Assembly: GCA_019614645.1 (NCBI GenBank)
Contig: JABWDB010000002.1
Span: 13,925,501 to 13,989,500 of the forward strand
Source: Stratiolaelaps scimitus
Lineage: Eukaryota; Arthropoda; Arachnida; Mesostigmata; Laelapidae
Reading direction: 5' to 3'
DNA length: 64,000 nt
Shown: in pieces, positions 34,467-46,804 of the stretch
Layout: each line of letters starts with the position of its first letter
Numbering within the stretch: position 1 is the first letter of the stretch
Program-made: the position numbers and the translations under genes
Notes under the pieces: generated by a model
What the model was told of the DNA's origin: nothing
The model's database searches: none
Seen by the model: only the letters and a program-made list of their open reading frames with translations

Positions 34467-37400
34467 TCTGCGAGAATACGTGTGCCTGCAGTGCAAGTCG
34501 TTGCATTATTCACTGGCTTGCCGCCGCCGCCGCCGCTGCTGCTTCTGATATTCATATAAGCGCGTCCCCTTGCGTGTTTGCGTGGACCCGTCGGCTCCAT
34601 CTGGCAGGTTCGGGTTGCTTGGAAAGCATAGGCGGCTCCAACTGATGCCACCGGCTGCCTTCCCTCAGATCTACTAGTAGTCGGCATGTAGTAGGATTCT
34701 GAGTGTGTGGAGAGAAGAGCGTGTGCAGTTTGCGCCACCGTTTCCACCGTTGCGGACGACGAGCCGCAACACGTTTCACAGGACTGACCATACCATTCAC
34801 CCGTTCATTTGGACAGAACGAGGCTCGTATGCGCCACACAGTCAGGAAGGTAAGTAACCAAGTAAGTGCTGCTCGAGGTGTCCTCCCGAGCAACGGTTAA
34901 GCAGAGCTCCCGAGCAATTCTCAAGCTTGTGCTCATCTTTCCCAGCAGCACTAGGCGAGAGGTAGGTTTCCTCGAACTCAGTAACTGCGCCGTTCGCCTC
35001 GGTTAGACATCCTTCCGACACCCCGGTCTAAACGATATCATCTGGCAAAATATTATTCCTACATGCGCCTGTCCTGCCTCGTAACGTGGCTCCACATTTG
35101 CCAGGCTCAACTTCAACTCGTGGCACTCCCGACGTGCAATCGTGCGCGGCATTTCGAGCGCACATGCTGGCCCGGTTGATTGGCTCGCCGGGCAGCGAGC
35201 AACGTGTACGCGACCCGCGTGTCCATCTCCGTGACGATGAGGGCTCACGAAGCATAATGCAAGCAACTATATACTGAGGTTGTTTATTTATGTTTCTAAG
35301 CTTAGGGGAATGAAGGTTTATTATTATTATTTATTTATTCAAGACACTCAAGGGTAGTCGACTATAAGAAGAAGAACGACCTCGTGAGACGGGTGAGAAC
35401 CGAGGGTGTATGAAAGTATATATATATATATATATATACAGCTGAAGGCATCATCATATCTTGCCGCTCGCGGCCCGGCAGGTAAGTTGAGAACGAGAGC
35501 TCGTCCCAGAAACTGTTGTTCGCAGTTCGAGTCGTTTGCACGTAAATCTCCCAGATCGAGTTTAGCCTCTAGACGGGGGCAGTGGAAAGAGCAGGAGCAC
35601 CACCACTACTACTACTACCAATTGCGGTGAGTAAAGGATTTGCCAACAGATGCTCAGCTCACAAAGAGTAGGCAACTACGCTTCAACGAGAAGAAGGGAA
35701 ACGCATTCGTCGGACCAGATAAGATTCGTGGCCAAGCCCGAGGATTCGAGATGCGCGCTCGCAACACGCACACACACACACGTATAGACGTTCACGCTCT
35801 GGATTTACTCCGCCTGAGCCGCGCTCGTCCCAGACGAGCTGGAATGACAGGGGAGGTCGAGCCGACGCAAGTGCATTCGTCGGGTGCATTTTCTCTCGGA
35901 AAATATGATAAGAATCCGTACGGCTAAGCCTGCCATAGCCACAGCCACTCAGCTAGGCCCCAACTGTTGATGATGCAGAGATATTGGTTGAATATCTCTG
36001 CCGGCCGCCCGCGAACCTCTGCACGTACCACGGGCAACCTGTCATTCTTATACCAAGCAAACTCGCCATGTTTTCTTTTATTCTTCTTCACTGAGCGGGG
36101 GTTGTTTAACACGCCGGCTTGTTTGTCTCTATATTTATTATAGGTTTTTCCGCGATGCTCCGCGATGGTCGGGGAGAACCAGTAATGTCCTGGAGGACGC
36201 CGTTCGTTTTTTGAGGCGCTGGTCACTTATAGGGTCACCTTCCTCTCTGATTGTTTATTGCTCGGCCGTACTCCGCCGCGCTCGTCGGTGTTGAACCCGA
36301 GGCATGTCCAGTATAACGCGACTACTTTGAACAGCGGACAATAAACAAGACGACAAGATAGATCGTTTCTGTCTTTGGAGTGTCTCGCATTGTCCTCAAT
36401 CGGAGGAGGAGAACACCAAGGAACTACTGCGTTTCGCAAATCTTCCCGATTCGAACCGGGCCTGACTTTCCGCTCAGGAGCAACAGTGGCAGAGGTAGTA
36501 GTACAAGCGACAAATGAAGCCGCAGCTGATGATACATCGTGGAGTCGTCATATAGAGGGGGCCTTGGGGAACCTATAGGAGTGAAGCACGTCAAGTTTAT
36601 ATCGTACCGTGTAACCGATATGGGCTGTATATAGTCCACTCTGCGAAATCTGGCTGATACTCGACGCACCCTGTCGAGCTCCTGTGCATCTGAGACGCAC
36701 TGGATTGCTTGGAAGAAGTTGAGAGAATCCAGGAAAAAAGCACACACGTCGAATGAACCCAGCAGAAAGATATGAAACTCCAATCGGTCGTGTGCATCAC
36801 TTCTCGAAAACACGGGAATATCAGGGTAGTAGGAGGGTGGTGGCCCACTTCAGGTCTTCTTCCCATCTCCCTCCATCTCGAAGGAGTCGTCGTTCGCTGC
36901 GATATACAGCAGCCATTGCACACAGTGAGCGGGGTGCGTGTGTGAGTTGTGCTGCCGCCAGAGCCTGCAGGCCGACTTGGCGAATCGCCCACGCACAAGC
37001 GCCCATCCACCCATCTGCCTGCTTGCTGATCTCCCCCCGTTGCATGGTCCTAGTCGGCCTAGCCTAGCCTCCTGGAAACCTTTCGTCGCCGATGAGATAC
37101 GTGGATGAACTCCCTTGAAAATGTTCGCTCGCCTTCCTGACGTTTCCGCCATCCATCGATCGATCCATCCATCGAGGGGAACCGCGTGGAGAACTCTAAA
37201 CTCTGATCACGTAGGCAGCTGCAGGCAGAAGTCGGCAGCAGCATTCGACGAACCGACACAAGCTGAGTATGGAGGGGAGCTTTACAGCCGGCAGTGGTAG
37301 GTCGTGTCTTGTGGCTGGATCTCGCACGATACCTCGTGTGCGTTGCATGGTTTTAGTGACTCGGTTTCGAGGAAGTCATCTGGTTCAACCTCTCTCTCTT

Positions 37401-37564
37401 TCTCTCTCGCTCGCTCTCTCCTTAGGACGCTCTACAAGGCTTTTCGCAGTTTTGCTGACGAAGATGATGCATCCTGTTTTCGGCCTTGTTGAATCATCTG
37501 CGTGTTTACACGACCAGGTTATATTCTCAATGGCCACATCGAGAAGGACATGAAGTGCCCGAGA

Positions 37565-37587
37565 AGAGAGAGAGAGAGAGAGAGAGG
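37565..37587. repeat. (GA)n microsatellite
   Basis: Short GA dinucleotide tract. Confidence 0.9.
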
Positions 37588-39089
37588 ATACATTGAACAT
37601 TTCAAATAGAGCTATATAAATATTACCATCTTGAAAATGGCATGTATTAGACTACATTCGAACACCATTTCATCATTTTTTTTTTGTTGACCATAGCTTC
37701 TTCCTAATGTTCTTTTTCTCCGAGGTTTTCTTTACGACGGAACATTTGTTGCGAAACATGTGCAATCCAAGGTATGCCGCCTGAGCGAAACTTGATGGAG
37801 CGAAATAGAATGAAGCCTCGTACGCAAACCCCTTTTGCGTCAACGGCACCAAGCTAGCTAACTCCACTGGCAGTGCAAAACACAAGTCTCTATCACGAAG
37901 TCCTCTGCCTGGTGATCTATGGATCTATTAAGCGACGACGTTAGGACAGAGAGACAACAACATGGTCAATCGGTGCTCCTGAAACTGGAACAGCATCCGT
38001 GTTCGTGGAAATCTTGCTGGAACAATCATTGTTCTAGATACGCAGGCGGGGCGTACTTGCGCGACGCGTGGTCGCCTGCATGTCAGGCGCATTAAGTTGG
38101 GGTACACTGGCTGCTTCGGGCGCCGTGGAAGCGGCGTCATGCAAACCCTTGGATCGTGGAGTTCGGACAAGATCGGACAAGTTCCACGTGGGGCAATCGT
38201 TGTCCTGTTTCATACGCAACCCCCATCCCCGCCCTTCCAGTCGCAGCGACGCGCGGCGCTGGCGGTGCCATTGGCACGGCAGCATCGTCATCACAGTCAC
38301 CATTCGGCTGGGTATACGTGATTTTCCGTCTATCCGTGTGCCTGGTACGCGGCGGGGCTACATACAGCCGGCAATTGAGTCCATTTGCGCATTCCGACAT
38401 TCGGCATTCCGTTCTGCTTCGGCTGGCGGCAGCTCTGGCGGATATATCTATCTCGGAGTATGATGCCTACGCCACCGACGGCGTCTGCGGCGTCGGCGTT
38501 GGCCGCAAGGGCAGCGACAGGCACTGCAGGGCACGGGGAGGGTTGACGCGGGTACACGGGAGGATCCTGAAGGCGACTGTAGTCGGCGGGGTGAAGTGTG
38601 AGGGGATGAGTGTGTGTTAGACAGAGAGAGCGAAAAGACGACACGAGCCGAAGATAAATTGGCGAACAACGTTGCTGGCTGCTGCTGAGCCGGCGGTCGA
38701 AGCAAAGTCGCGCCCTCTACGAACGGCGGCATCGCAATCGGACGGACATAAATATATATATGTATATGTATGTTCCACGATGGTCGACGGCTCTCTCTCT
38801 CTCTGTGTCTCTCTCTATCTCTTTCATTCTTTCTCTCTCTCTGTCATATCTTGTGTACAAAGAGCCCGTTTCATCAATCCACTTGTGAACGAAAGGTCTG
38901 ATGTATCGCCCTCAGAGAACGCGACCACCACCGGTAGCACCCGCACTTAACATGAGCTCGAGGTGGATACGAGCTGCCTATTCTCATATCCACAATAAAG
39001 GGAAGTTGAGTCTAGTTGGAACGCATCAATTCAGCTGGGAATTTTATTCATTAATAGATGTTTCGTTCTAGAGGTTTAACTAACGGTTT

Positions 39090-39094
<5 letters not shown>

Positions 39095-39130
<36 letters not shown>
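39095..39130. repeat. (AT)n microsatellite
   Basis: 36-bp AT repeat about 150 bp upstream of the small ORF at 39280. Confidence 0.95.
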
Positions 39131-39132
<2 letters not shown>

Positions 39133-39279
39133 GATTACATAAGTTTCCCTCGAAACGTATGCAACCATATGCAGAGCCGAGAGGTCGGTGAGAGGATCCA
39201 CACGCAAAAAGCCAAAGTTTCCCAACATCGTTGGTGGCAGTCACTTGCCTCTTGGCTGTTTCGCCCTTAAAGAGAACCA

Positions 39280-39470
39280 ATGGCTGCTGCTGCCAGGAAG
39301 AAGGTTGGTTCTGCCCTTGTGGGTAGGTTGGTCATTGGTGCTGCCGGCGTCCTTCCCTTCAACCGTGTCTCGTCTAATCCTATCGGGACCCCTGGCCTCT
39401 CTCAGAGTTTGCCTCCCCCCCCCCGCCCCAGCCCTGCTCCCCCACAGTATACTTACAGGGATGACTTGAA
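39280..39470 (+). CDS. Candidate small ORF or first exon, unknown protein
   Basis: ATG at 39280 has a strong start context (ACCAATGG-like). It gives an Ala/Arg/Lys-rich N-terminus (MAAAARKKVGSALVGRLVIG) resembling a mitochondrial presequence, then a Pro-rich stretch and YTYRDDL. The frame either stops at 39472-39474 (64 residues) or is spliced at GAA|GTAGGT after 39470. No family recognised. Confidence 0.25.
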
Positions 39471-42400
39471 GTAGGTCCTCTCAAAAAGAGCCTCCCTCGC
39501 CTCTGCCTGAGCCATCCGAGGTGGGTCCGGCTAGTCTGGTCGGATAACGGGCTTAGCGCCCCGACCGGCCAGTCAGCCATCTTGTCCTACGGTCACACTC
39601 AACGGAATCGAAGGGAGACGACTACGGAAGACAACCACGTGGATCGATAGAGGCTCGGGGCCACGAGTGACGTCTGGCCAACATTCTCTGCTAGTCTCAG
39701 ATTCTGCCGTAGAGCGTCGGAGCGGGTTTGGTAGCCGGCGCTGGCCGGCAGTGTGGCCCTGATGTGGCCCCTCACAGTCGTATGTTGCCGTTGGCGAAAA
39801 CGAGGACATTAGACGAGCGGACCGTTAAGCCCACAGTTGGGCTGACTGGCTCAAACGCCCGTGCTTGGCACTGAGACAGGCACAGCACCATTATGATGAA
39901 ATAGAAACCTGCCACTTCGATAGCTGTCCGTATTTTCATTTTGCAACTATTCCATGATTGCTTTGATTTTCCGTAGCGTAACGTGGTCCGCGACATGCAC
40001 ACAGTCGACACAGGTCTCAAAACCTTCTTTTTTCGATCGAACATCGATCGTTCGAGCTTGATTTATTTTAGCGCCGCTTCAGTGGTCACACAGGCTGTGT
40101 AGCTGGTGAGGGAGGGGTGCACGTACCTAGTGCATAGGTATACTACTAGATTATGCACGTAAACAGGCTGTGATGTGGTGCGATCCGAGTCATGCCGGAT
40201 GTGTCTGTCGAGTCATACAAACGACTCGTGCTGTTCCGGACTGAACGTGAAACTCAGACGAGCGCAACAGGAACGTAAATAGGTACGATGGCGTCTACTC
40301 CAGCAGCTACCCGCTTGCTTCTGGTCGCTGCTATGGGATGGGTTGCTTGGCCACGTTGTTGGAGGGTTGCTGGCTGACGCGTACTGCAGGCGGCCGGAGA
40401 TATACACGCTGCGGGGTCGTCCCGGTTAGAGCCATCGATCAGCTCAACCGACTCGAGTAGCTGTTGCTGCTGATGCAGCTGCTGCAACTATCAGCCTAGC
40501 ATTATATGATGAGATGGAAGGCCACAGAGTAAGTGACCATAGGACGCGCCGTAGTCCTGATCTAAAATAGGGAAAGGCGAATGGTCGGTGACCGGAGCCT
40601 GCGGGGCCCTGAATGGGTCCTGTGGACATCACGAAGCAACGTCACACAGCAGCGGCATATTACTCGACCTATGTACACGCTACTATTGTCGCTGCTGTTG
40701 CGGTCGTTGCTGCCGGCTCATCATGTCCAATGTTCACGGATGGGTTATGCCACCGGGCAGTGAGGCTCCCAGCTTATGAGACAGACACGCCGGCCTTCCG
40801 ACCGCACTATATGAAGCGGACCGGACTACCGTGGCTACGGCGCTTAGCGGTTCACTGCTGCTGCTGCTGCTGATGGATGCTGGATGGGTATCCCTCAGCG
40901 CTGGCGGTTTTTTTTTTCGACGGCGTTTATGGCCAACGTCGAGTTAATGTCCTCGGTCTGCGGTCGGTCGATCAGACAGTCAGTCCCCTGATGTGGCGAT
41001 CTCACCCATTGTCCACACACTTACTTCGCCTACTAAATAGACGCCCGTCGTGTCCTGCTCTGACGAGCATCGCATGAATTCCTTTGCACTTGATGCTGGG
41101 CATGGGCCGCTGGCCATAACGGGTTGGCCCCCGAAGGCCCCCGGTGAAGGCCTTTGGGGCCTTGCACAACGGATGAAGCAGACATAATAGGGAGGACTAA
41201 CGCTGCCTCATGTTGAGGGTCAATGTTGGCTGCATGTCGGGTACATTGGAGACGACCATACCGCACAATAACGCCGTGAATCTGCATCGCCAGAGCCACT
41301 ATAGCTGACATATGGCCGCTTGATATCCACGAACAACAAGTGCAGTGAGACCGCTCACTCTATTATCGGGGTGCAATTTTGCAATTGTTGTTAACGGTGG
41401 CCCTTCGAATGTGATTCGTATCGCTTGTCAAAACGCCGCTCGTCAAAACGTCCTTTACGAGCTCGACATCGATTGCAAGTATGTTCGCATCTGATTTCGC
41501 GATCGACACCCGTAAAACGAAATGCATTCTACATGCATATACATATAGATATGTTTTACTAGAAGTAAGCTGTGCGACTCGACTTGGTTTCATGGAATAC
41601 ACAAATGGACGCGCATATGACATCGTGTGGACGTCTTCCAGGAAGTCTCTGCAGGTCTCCAGTGGCGGCCGAGGTAGAGGCGGTGGGTACTTGTAGCTCT
41701 AATTGCAGTTTCCTCGTCCGGTTTGGAGTTTAGCTGTGAAGCCGGCGTAAGGCACTGGAGCTGGGGAATGGCGCCTATTCCACCCTCTGTCCCTGCGACT
41801 TTTGCACTAGCGTCAGCGAGGGATAGAGTGGAAGAGATAGTATAACAACAGCGCAGGCCTCACCTCTCACGATTACGAGGTCTACCAGATACGAACGACT
41901 TCAGTCAATGGTGGAAGCGCTCATAGGCAGCAGCAGGCAGTGCGCCCTAATTGACGTGGAGTGGTTTGCGGCGGAGGTCCGCAAGGTAGATGCCTGAGCT
42001 ACGTTCGCCACTTTCTGACAGAGAGAGGAAGAGTGGGGGGGGGCGTGAGTGAGAACGAGAAATGGAGAGACAGTGTAAAAGACAACCCCCTGAACAGAAG
42101 GAGGAGGAGGAGCAGTACTCGTAGAAGTAGTACAAGTAGTAGCACTTGAGCAGTGGCCATGTGTGCAGTTGTGGAATAGTTGGGTAGTTGGCAGCCAGGC
42201 AGCGCGGTAGGCAAGCAGGCGCCTGCAGTTGCGTCCGAGGCAGGAGGGAGCCTGGGGAGAGAGTACAGTAAGGGTCGAAGAACCGCTTCGAAGCTCAGCA
42301 GCAGCAGCAGCAGCAGCGAGAAATGAACGGTTCTGCAGAGAAATGGCACTCAACGGAGCGTGGCCCCCGCAAAGTTCGAGTACAAAGAAAGAGAGAGAGA

Positions 42401-44321
42401 CCCGTTTGGCTGAGTGGGCTGGTTATGTCCGGCAGTAACCGTGATAGTGGTAGAAGTAGTGGTTGTGTCAGAAGCGCCAGTGGCGGCGGGGGCGACGGGG
42501 GCCCTGCCGGCCACTCGGTCGCGATGGGTATCAATCATCGACCGACAGTCGATTAAACGCCCCATGTTGTAACTTCCCAAGCCACCATGCCCACATGGTG
42601 GGCCTATGAAACCTAGCCGCGCGCAGATCCCTCCGTGATACCCTCCTCCTCGTCGCGGCCAACAACGGCGGCAGCCTCGGTCCCTCTCACATTGTGTATT
42701 GTACGTCACTATCTGGTCGACTACATGATAGCGGCGGTAGTAGTCTATCTGCCAAGGTAGATACATCATCGGGGACGACACTTGAACGGCATCGAGCATC
42801 GGCCATCAAACGGAAACACCGAATCTGTCCTCTTCTAAATGGATTAAGCAACGGCTGATGTCGGGGCTGCTGCTGCTAGGTCTCCTGAAGCAGCACCTGC
42901 CGGTATCGATCTGTTCGTTCGGTGGCAAATACGAGTCTTGTCAAGGTGATATTAATTGCAGGTTATTCTTGTTTTTTTGTTGTCTTGACATCGTTACTTA
43001 TTACGAACCGCCTACGGGCTTCGCGTGCATCATAACTGACGCTGATCGAGTTGACCACACAGAATCATAATGAGCAATGTATGTTAGAAAGACGACGCAA
43101 CGCTTGCCAATCACAAATTGGGATTTAACAACTACCTCCATCTGTCGTACAACGTTCCCTACGCGGGACCGAGAGAGTGGAGCGCTGGAAACAAGCTTTT
43201 CAACTGACTTCGTCCACTGCCGTTTAGCTGGGATCTCTGTGTGCCGTCGCGTGTACGTATGATAGAATAGCATAGGCGGGTTCGCGATAGCAGAGTCGGG
43301 CTTGGGGCCAGCACCGTGTGCTCTTTGCTATCCGAATCAGTTTGGCCAGGCAACATCCGCGAGTCGGCGTACTAGTGTCGATGTCGGTAAACGGATCATG
43401 AGGCACTCGAACTTACGCGAATCCTCGAGAAGCGCGTAGAGAGAGAGAGAGACAAACTCCCTGATAGCATCGTTGCTTGCGTAATGCCGTGGGCCTGATG
43501 CTGCGTTGGCCTTGCCGTCGTGTGAGAAGGTCGACAGCGGCAAGTACGACGTGTGGCGGTAGGCCTGTGCCAAGCACAACGTTGTCCCAGACGAAGCAGG
43601 AGCGGACCAGGGGACGAAAGCGGGATTCTGCGAAGGTGGCCGCCCGAACATCGATTGATCGCTGGCATGAGAAGGCTGCGGGAGCACTTGGAAGCAGAAC
43701 ACTCGATTCGACTAGCGCCACCAGCGGTGACGCCCGTGCAACTAACTTCCTATCCGTCGTTCAAACGAGTCGAAGTCGATGGCCGCGTCGACTTGACTCA
43801 TCCATCGACGGCCGCCTGGAGACGTCGCCATTCGGCCGGCGCTCGACGCTGCTGCTGTTGCTATTCCGCCTGCCGCCGGCTTCTGCTGGAGCTGGCTGAC
43901 GCCGAAAAGTAGCCAATGAGGAGGACATCGAGGAGAGTAGCCTGGATGATGTCGATGTCGGCGACAGGACGACAACAACTTTTCGTGTAAATTATTCCAC
44001 CACTTTGGCGCTGCATCATCGTGGGGCAAATGCGGACGGGATCAGAGATGGTGGGATGCTCGGCTAGTGCTGGACTATATATACTGAGGGTGTGATGAGA
44101 CAGGATGGCAAGTCGGAGCCATTCGGAGAGCAGCAGCAGCAAAGCGCTCAAAGGGCGCGTAGAGACAGGAGGCAGATCATGCCCGTGGAGACGGGCGGTA
44201 TCTGCCTGGATCTACCTGGATCTGCCCACGCTCACCGGGGGGAATGGGGTGCTGGCTGGCCGAGGGAGAGCCTCTTTTGCCATGGGAGCGGTGCCAGCGG
44301 AGACGTCTGCATTAGAGAGTA

Positions 44322-44322
<1 letters not shown>

Positions 44323-44386
<64 letters not shown>
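44323..44386. repeat. (TA)32 microsatellite, the longest in the window
   Basis: 64 bp of perfect TA repeat. It forms TyrIle poly-frames on both strands that are not coding. Confidence 0.97.
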
Positions 44387-44389
<3 letters not shown>

Positions 44390-45733
44390 GAAAGTAAGAG
44401 GACGTGAAAGATGGGTCGACACGGCAACGAGCGAAGGCAAACGCTAGAACATGGGATGGTCACGGAGTTAACCGGTCGAGGCGGATGAGGACGCCAAAAG
44501 ACGCTAAGGGAACGACCCCGCTGTGAGGATTCTATCGGTGGTCAATGACCTCTTCCCGTTATACGATGGCGCAGGTCAACTGGCAAGGTTGAGAAGATGT
44601 GGCGATCGGTCGTTTGATTGATTGCCGGATCGGCAGCACCAGGCGCACCCACTTCAAGTAAACAGAACAAGATGAGAGAAGCAGTAGAACTTGGTATCTT
44701 TTGCAGCATCCATGGCAGCGTCGGCAGCGCGGCTGAGCCGCTGAGAACTTTCGACCACTTGTCAGGTTACGGTCCTCGTCGAGCTTGTCTACTAGATATC
44801 TTTTCCCGGATAGAGGAGTTCACTATACACGAGCCGGCGTTGGACTTGTGCGTGAGCCGGACATAAGCGACAGAGAGCAGCACAAAGGGAGACAGCCTGA
44901 CTGAGTTATAATAGAAGAATTTCTGTCTGGTAAAGGAGAGTCAGAAAACTCGGCAGTCATCAGACGTTCAGATAAAGAGAGTGCGAGCATGTATTGCTTG
45001 GGTGCTGTGATCAGCAACAATCTGAGCAAACATCATTGCCGTTTGCAACTTCAATTCGACTCTGTGTGTGATCCGACGTTCGCCGATGTGCATCCCCGCC
45101 ATCTGATCTCTGCGGGCTATTCACTCGTTATCCATTTCGGGCTGTTGTGGCTAAGCAACGCATCGCTTATGCTATAGAATCGTCGCTGCTGTTGCCGCCA
45201 ATGCCGCTCGATAGGCAAACGGTGCCCTGTAAGTCGCCGAGATCAGTGTGGAAGTCAGCCGACGACAGAGAGAAACCTCTCTGAACGCGACCAACAAAAG
45301 GCCTGAACTCACCCAACGGCGACGACTATAATAGCCTAGGAAGAACCTCGCCCATTGGGGCCAGACGCCGATGAAGTCAAACTTCTACCGCTGAACGAAC
45401 ATTTTCCGAAGGGCTGGTGTATTAAACTCGATAAAGTGAGGGTCTGTGTGTGTGTCCCTCTCTGCTGCTGCTGCTGCCATGCTGGGCAGCAAGTATGCGT
45501 GTGATTTAAAGTATTCCAATGGACTATACCCCAAATAATCGATGCTGTGGTCGACAAAGGAACGACCACAAGGTCATCGTCCCCTTGTTTGGTTTCCCGT
45601 GATACGATAGAGTGGACGTGCAAATATTTTCCATACATCTTGTCATCCACAGACTGTTTTAGAGAGAGCGAGACATTAGGATTTTATAGCAGTGAACCTA
45701 TATAGTGATATGGGGCCGAGACGCTTAAAATTG

Positions 45734-45760
<27 letters not shown>
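45734..45760. repeat. (AT)n microsatellite
   Basis: 27-bp AT repeat in AT-rich non-coding DNA. Confidence 0.93.
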
Positions 45761-45765
<5 letters not shown>

Positions 45766-45953
45766 CAATTTCACACCGCTCAAGTTCCTGCAAAATAATA
45801 TTTTTTGCAAAAAGTCAACTCACAGCGATATTACGTAGTTCGGAGCTATTTTGTACATAAAAAAACCAACTATGCTAACTTTCAAACACCTGGCAACAAT
45901 CTTCAGATAAAGAAAGATGATAAAGAACTCCGAAGATTTTCCCGCGTCTGACA

Positions 45954-45964
45954 GGATTTGAACC
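45954..45964 (-). other. Pol III B-box / T-arm-like motif
   Basis: The minus strand reads GGTTCAAATCC, flanked to form a 4-bp CAGG/CCTG T-arm. No convincing A-box or acceptor stem surrounds it. It may be a decayed tRNA-derived element. Confidence 0.25.
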
Positions 45965-46760
45965 TGATTTGAGCTGAGGGTCAGCCCTAAAAGAGACATA
46001 AAAAAATAACCTTGATATACAGTAAAAAAATATAGTTTATGTTATCCTTCAGCCAGCGCTCTGGGAGCTTCTGTACTACACGTTAATTTCCGCTTGCGTT
46101 ACCATACCTAATTTTGTTTTCGATAGTTTCCTCAAGCAACTCGATGTTTGTGCATGTTCTACCTGACCGACCTCGCAACGCTACGCGCAGCATGGCTAGC
46201 GCTCACACAGTTGATATATGAAGATCGCCAGCCACGCGCTTGAATTTATCGTCAAAAATCAGTGACGCTTCATATCAGCTTTTCTGTCAGACAGATGGCT
46301 ATTCACATATCGCAGATATGTGGATATAACGTAATATACTCGTGCTTACACTTGCCAATGCAGAGAGGCGGGGGCAGATTGCCTTGGCTAGCCATAATCG
46401 GATATGCAGTTGTTAGCCAATGGACAAACCACAAATTGAATAAACGACTAAATATTGTATAACAGTTATTTTGGTAGCATCACCTAAAGCGTGCCTATTA
46501 GATATCCGACTACCCGAGGCCGGTCATGCTGGCTGGGGGTGGGGGGTGAGAGGGGTCTATCTATTCTCTAGCAAGGCAAATCCTGCTTAGCCGCTGCCGT
46601 ATCGCGCCGCTCGACGCGTTTCCATTTTGATGATCGCCGGAAACCGGAAGCTCGAAGGTTCATCTGAAGATATCCACTATCGTCGTCTTGTGTCGTCTCC
46701 AGACGAGACGAGAGGCCCTAGAAGAGCAGAATGAAATAGGGCCCACTGCCAGGCCGAACT

Positions 46761-46804
46761 GTGTGCGTCTGTGTGCGTGTGTGCGTGTGTGTGTGTGTGT
46801 GTGA
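46761..46804. repeat. (GT)n microsatellite
   Basis: GT repeat with GC and CT interruptions. Confidence 0.93.

Larger units (their letters stand above)
34000..39279. other. No recognised gene
   Basis: Simple repeats (TA near 34440 and 35416, GTT near 34185) and composition-driven frames up to 170 codons without domains. A T-arm-like palindrome lies at 36445-36460 but no tRNA can be built around it. Confidence 0.5.

Noticed and set aside
36445..36460. tRNA gene suggested by a T-arm-like palindrome
   Set aside because: No A-box, acceptor stem or anticodon arm can be built on either strand.
41127..41161. GC-rich imperfect inverted repeat (GGCCCC...GGGGCC)
   Set aside because: Contains a bulge and mismatch in a low-complexity G/C stretch, so not distinctive.
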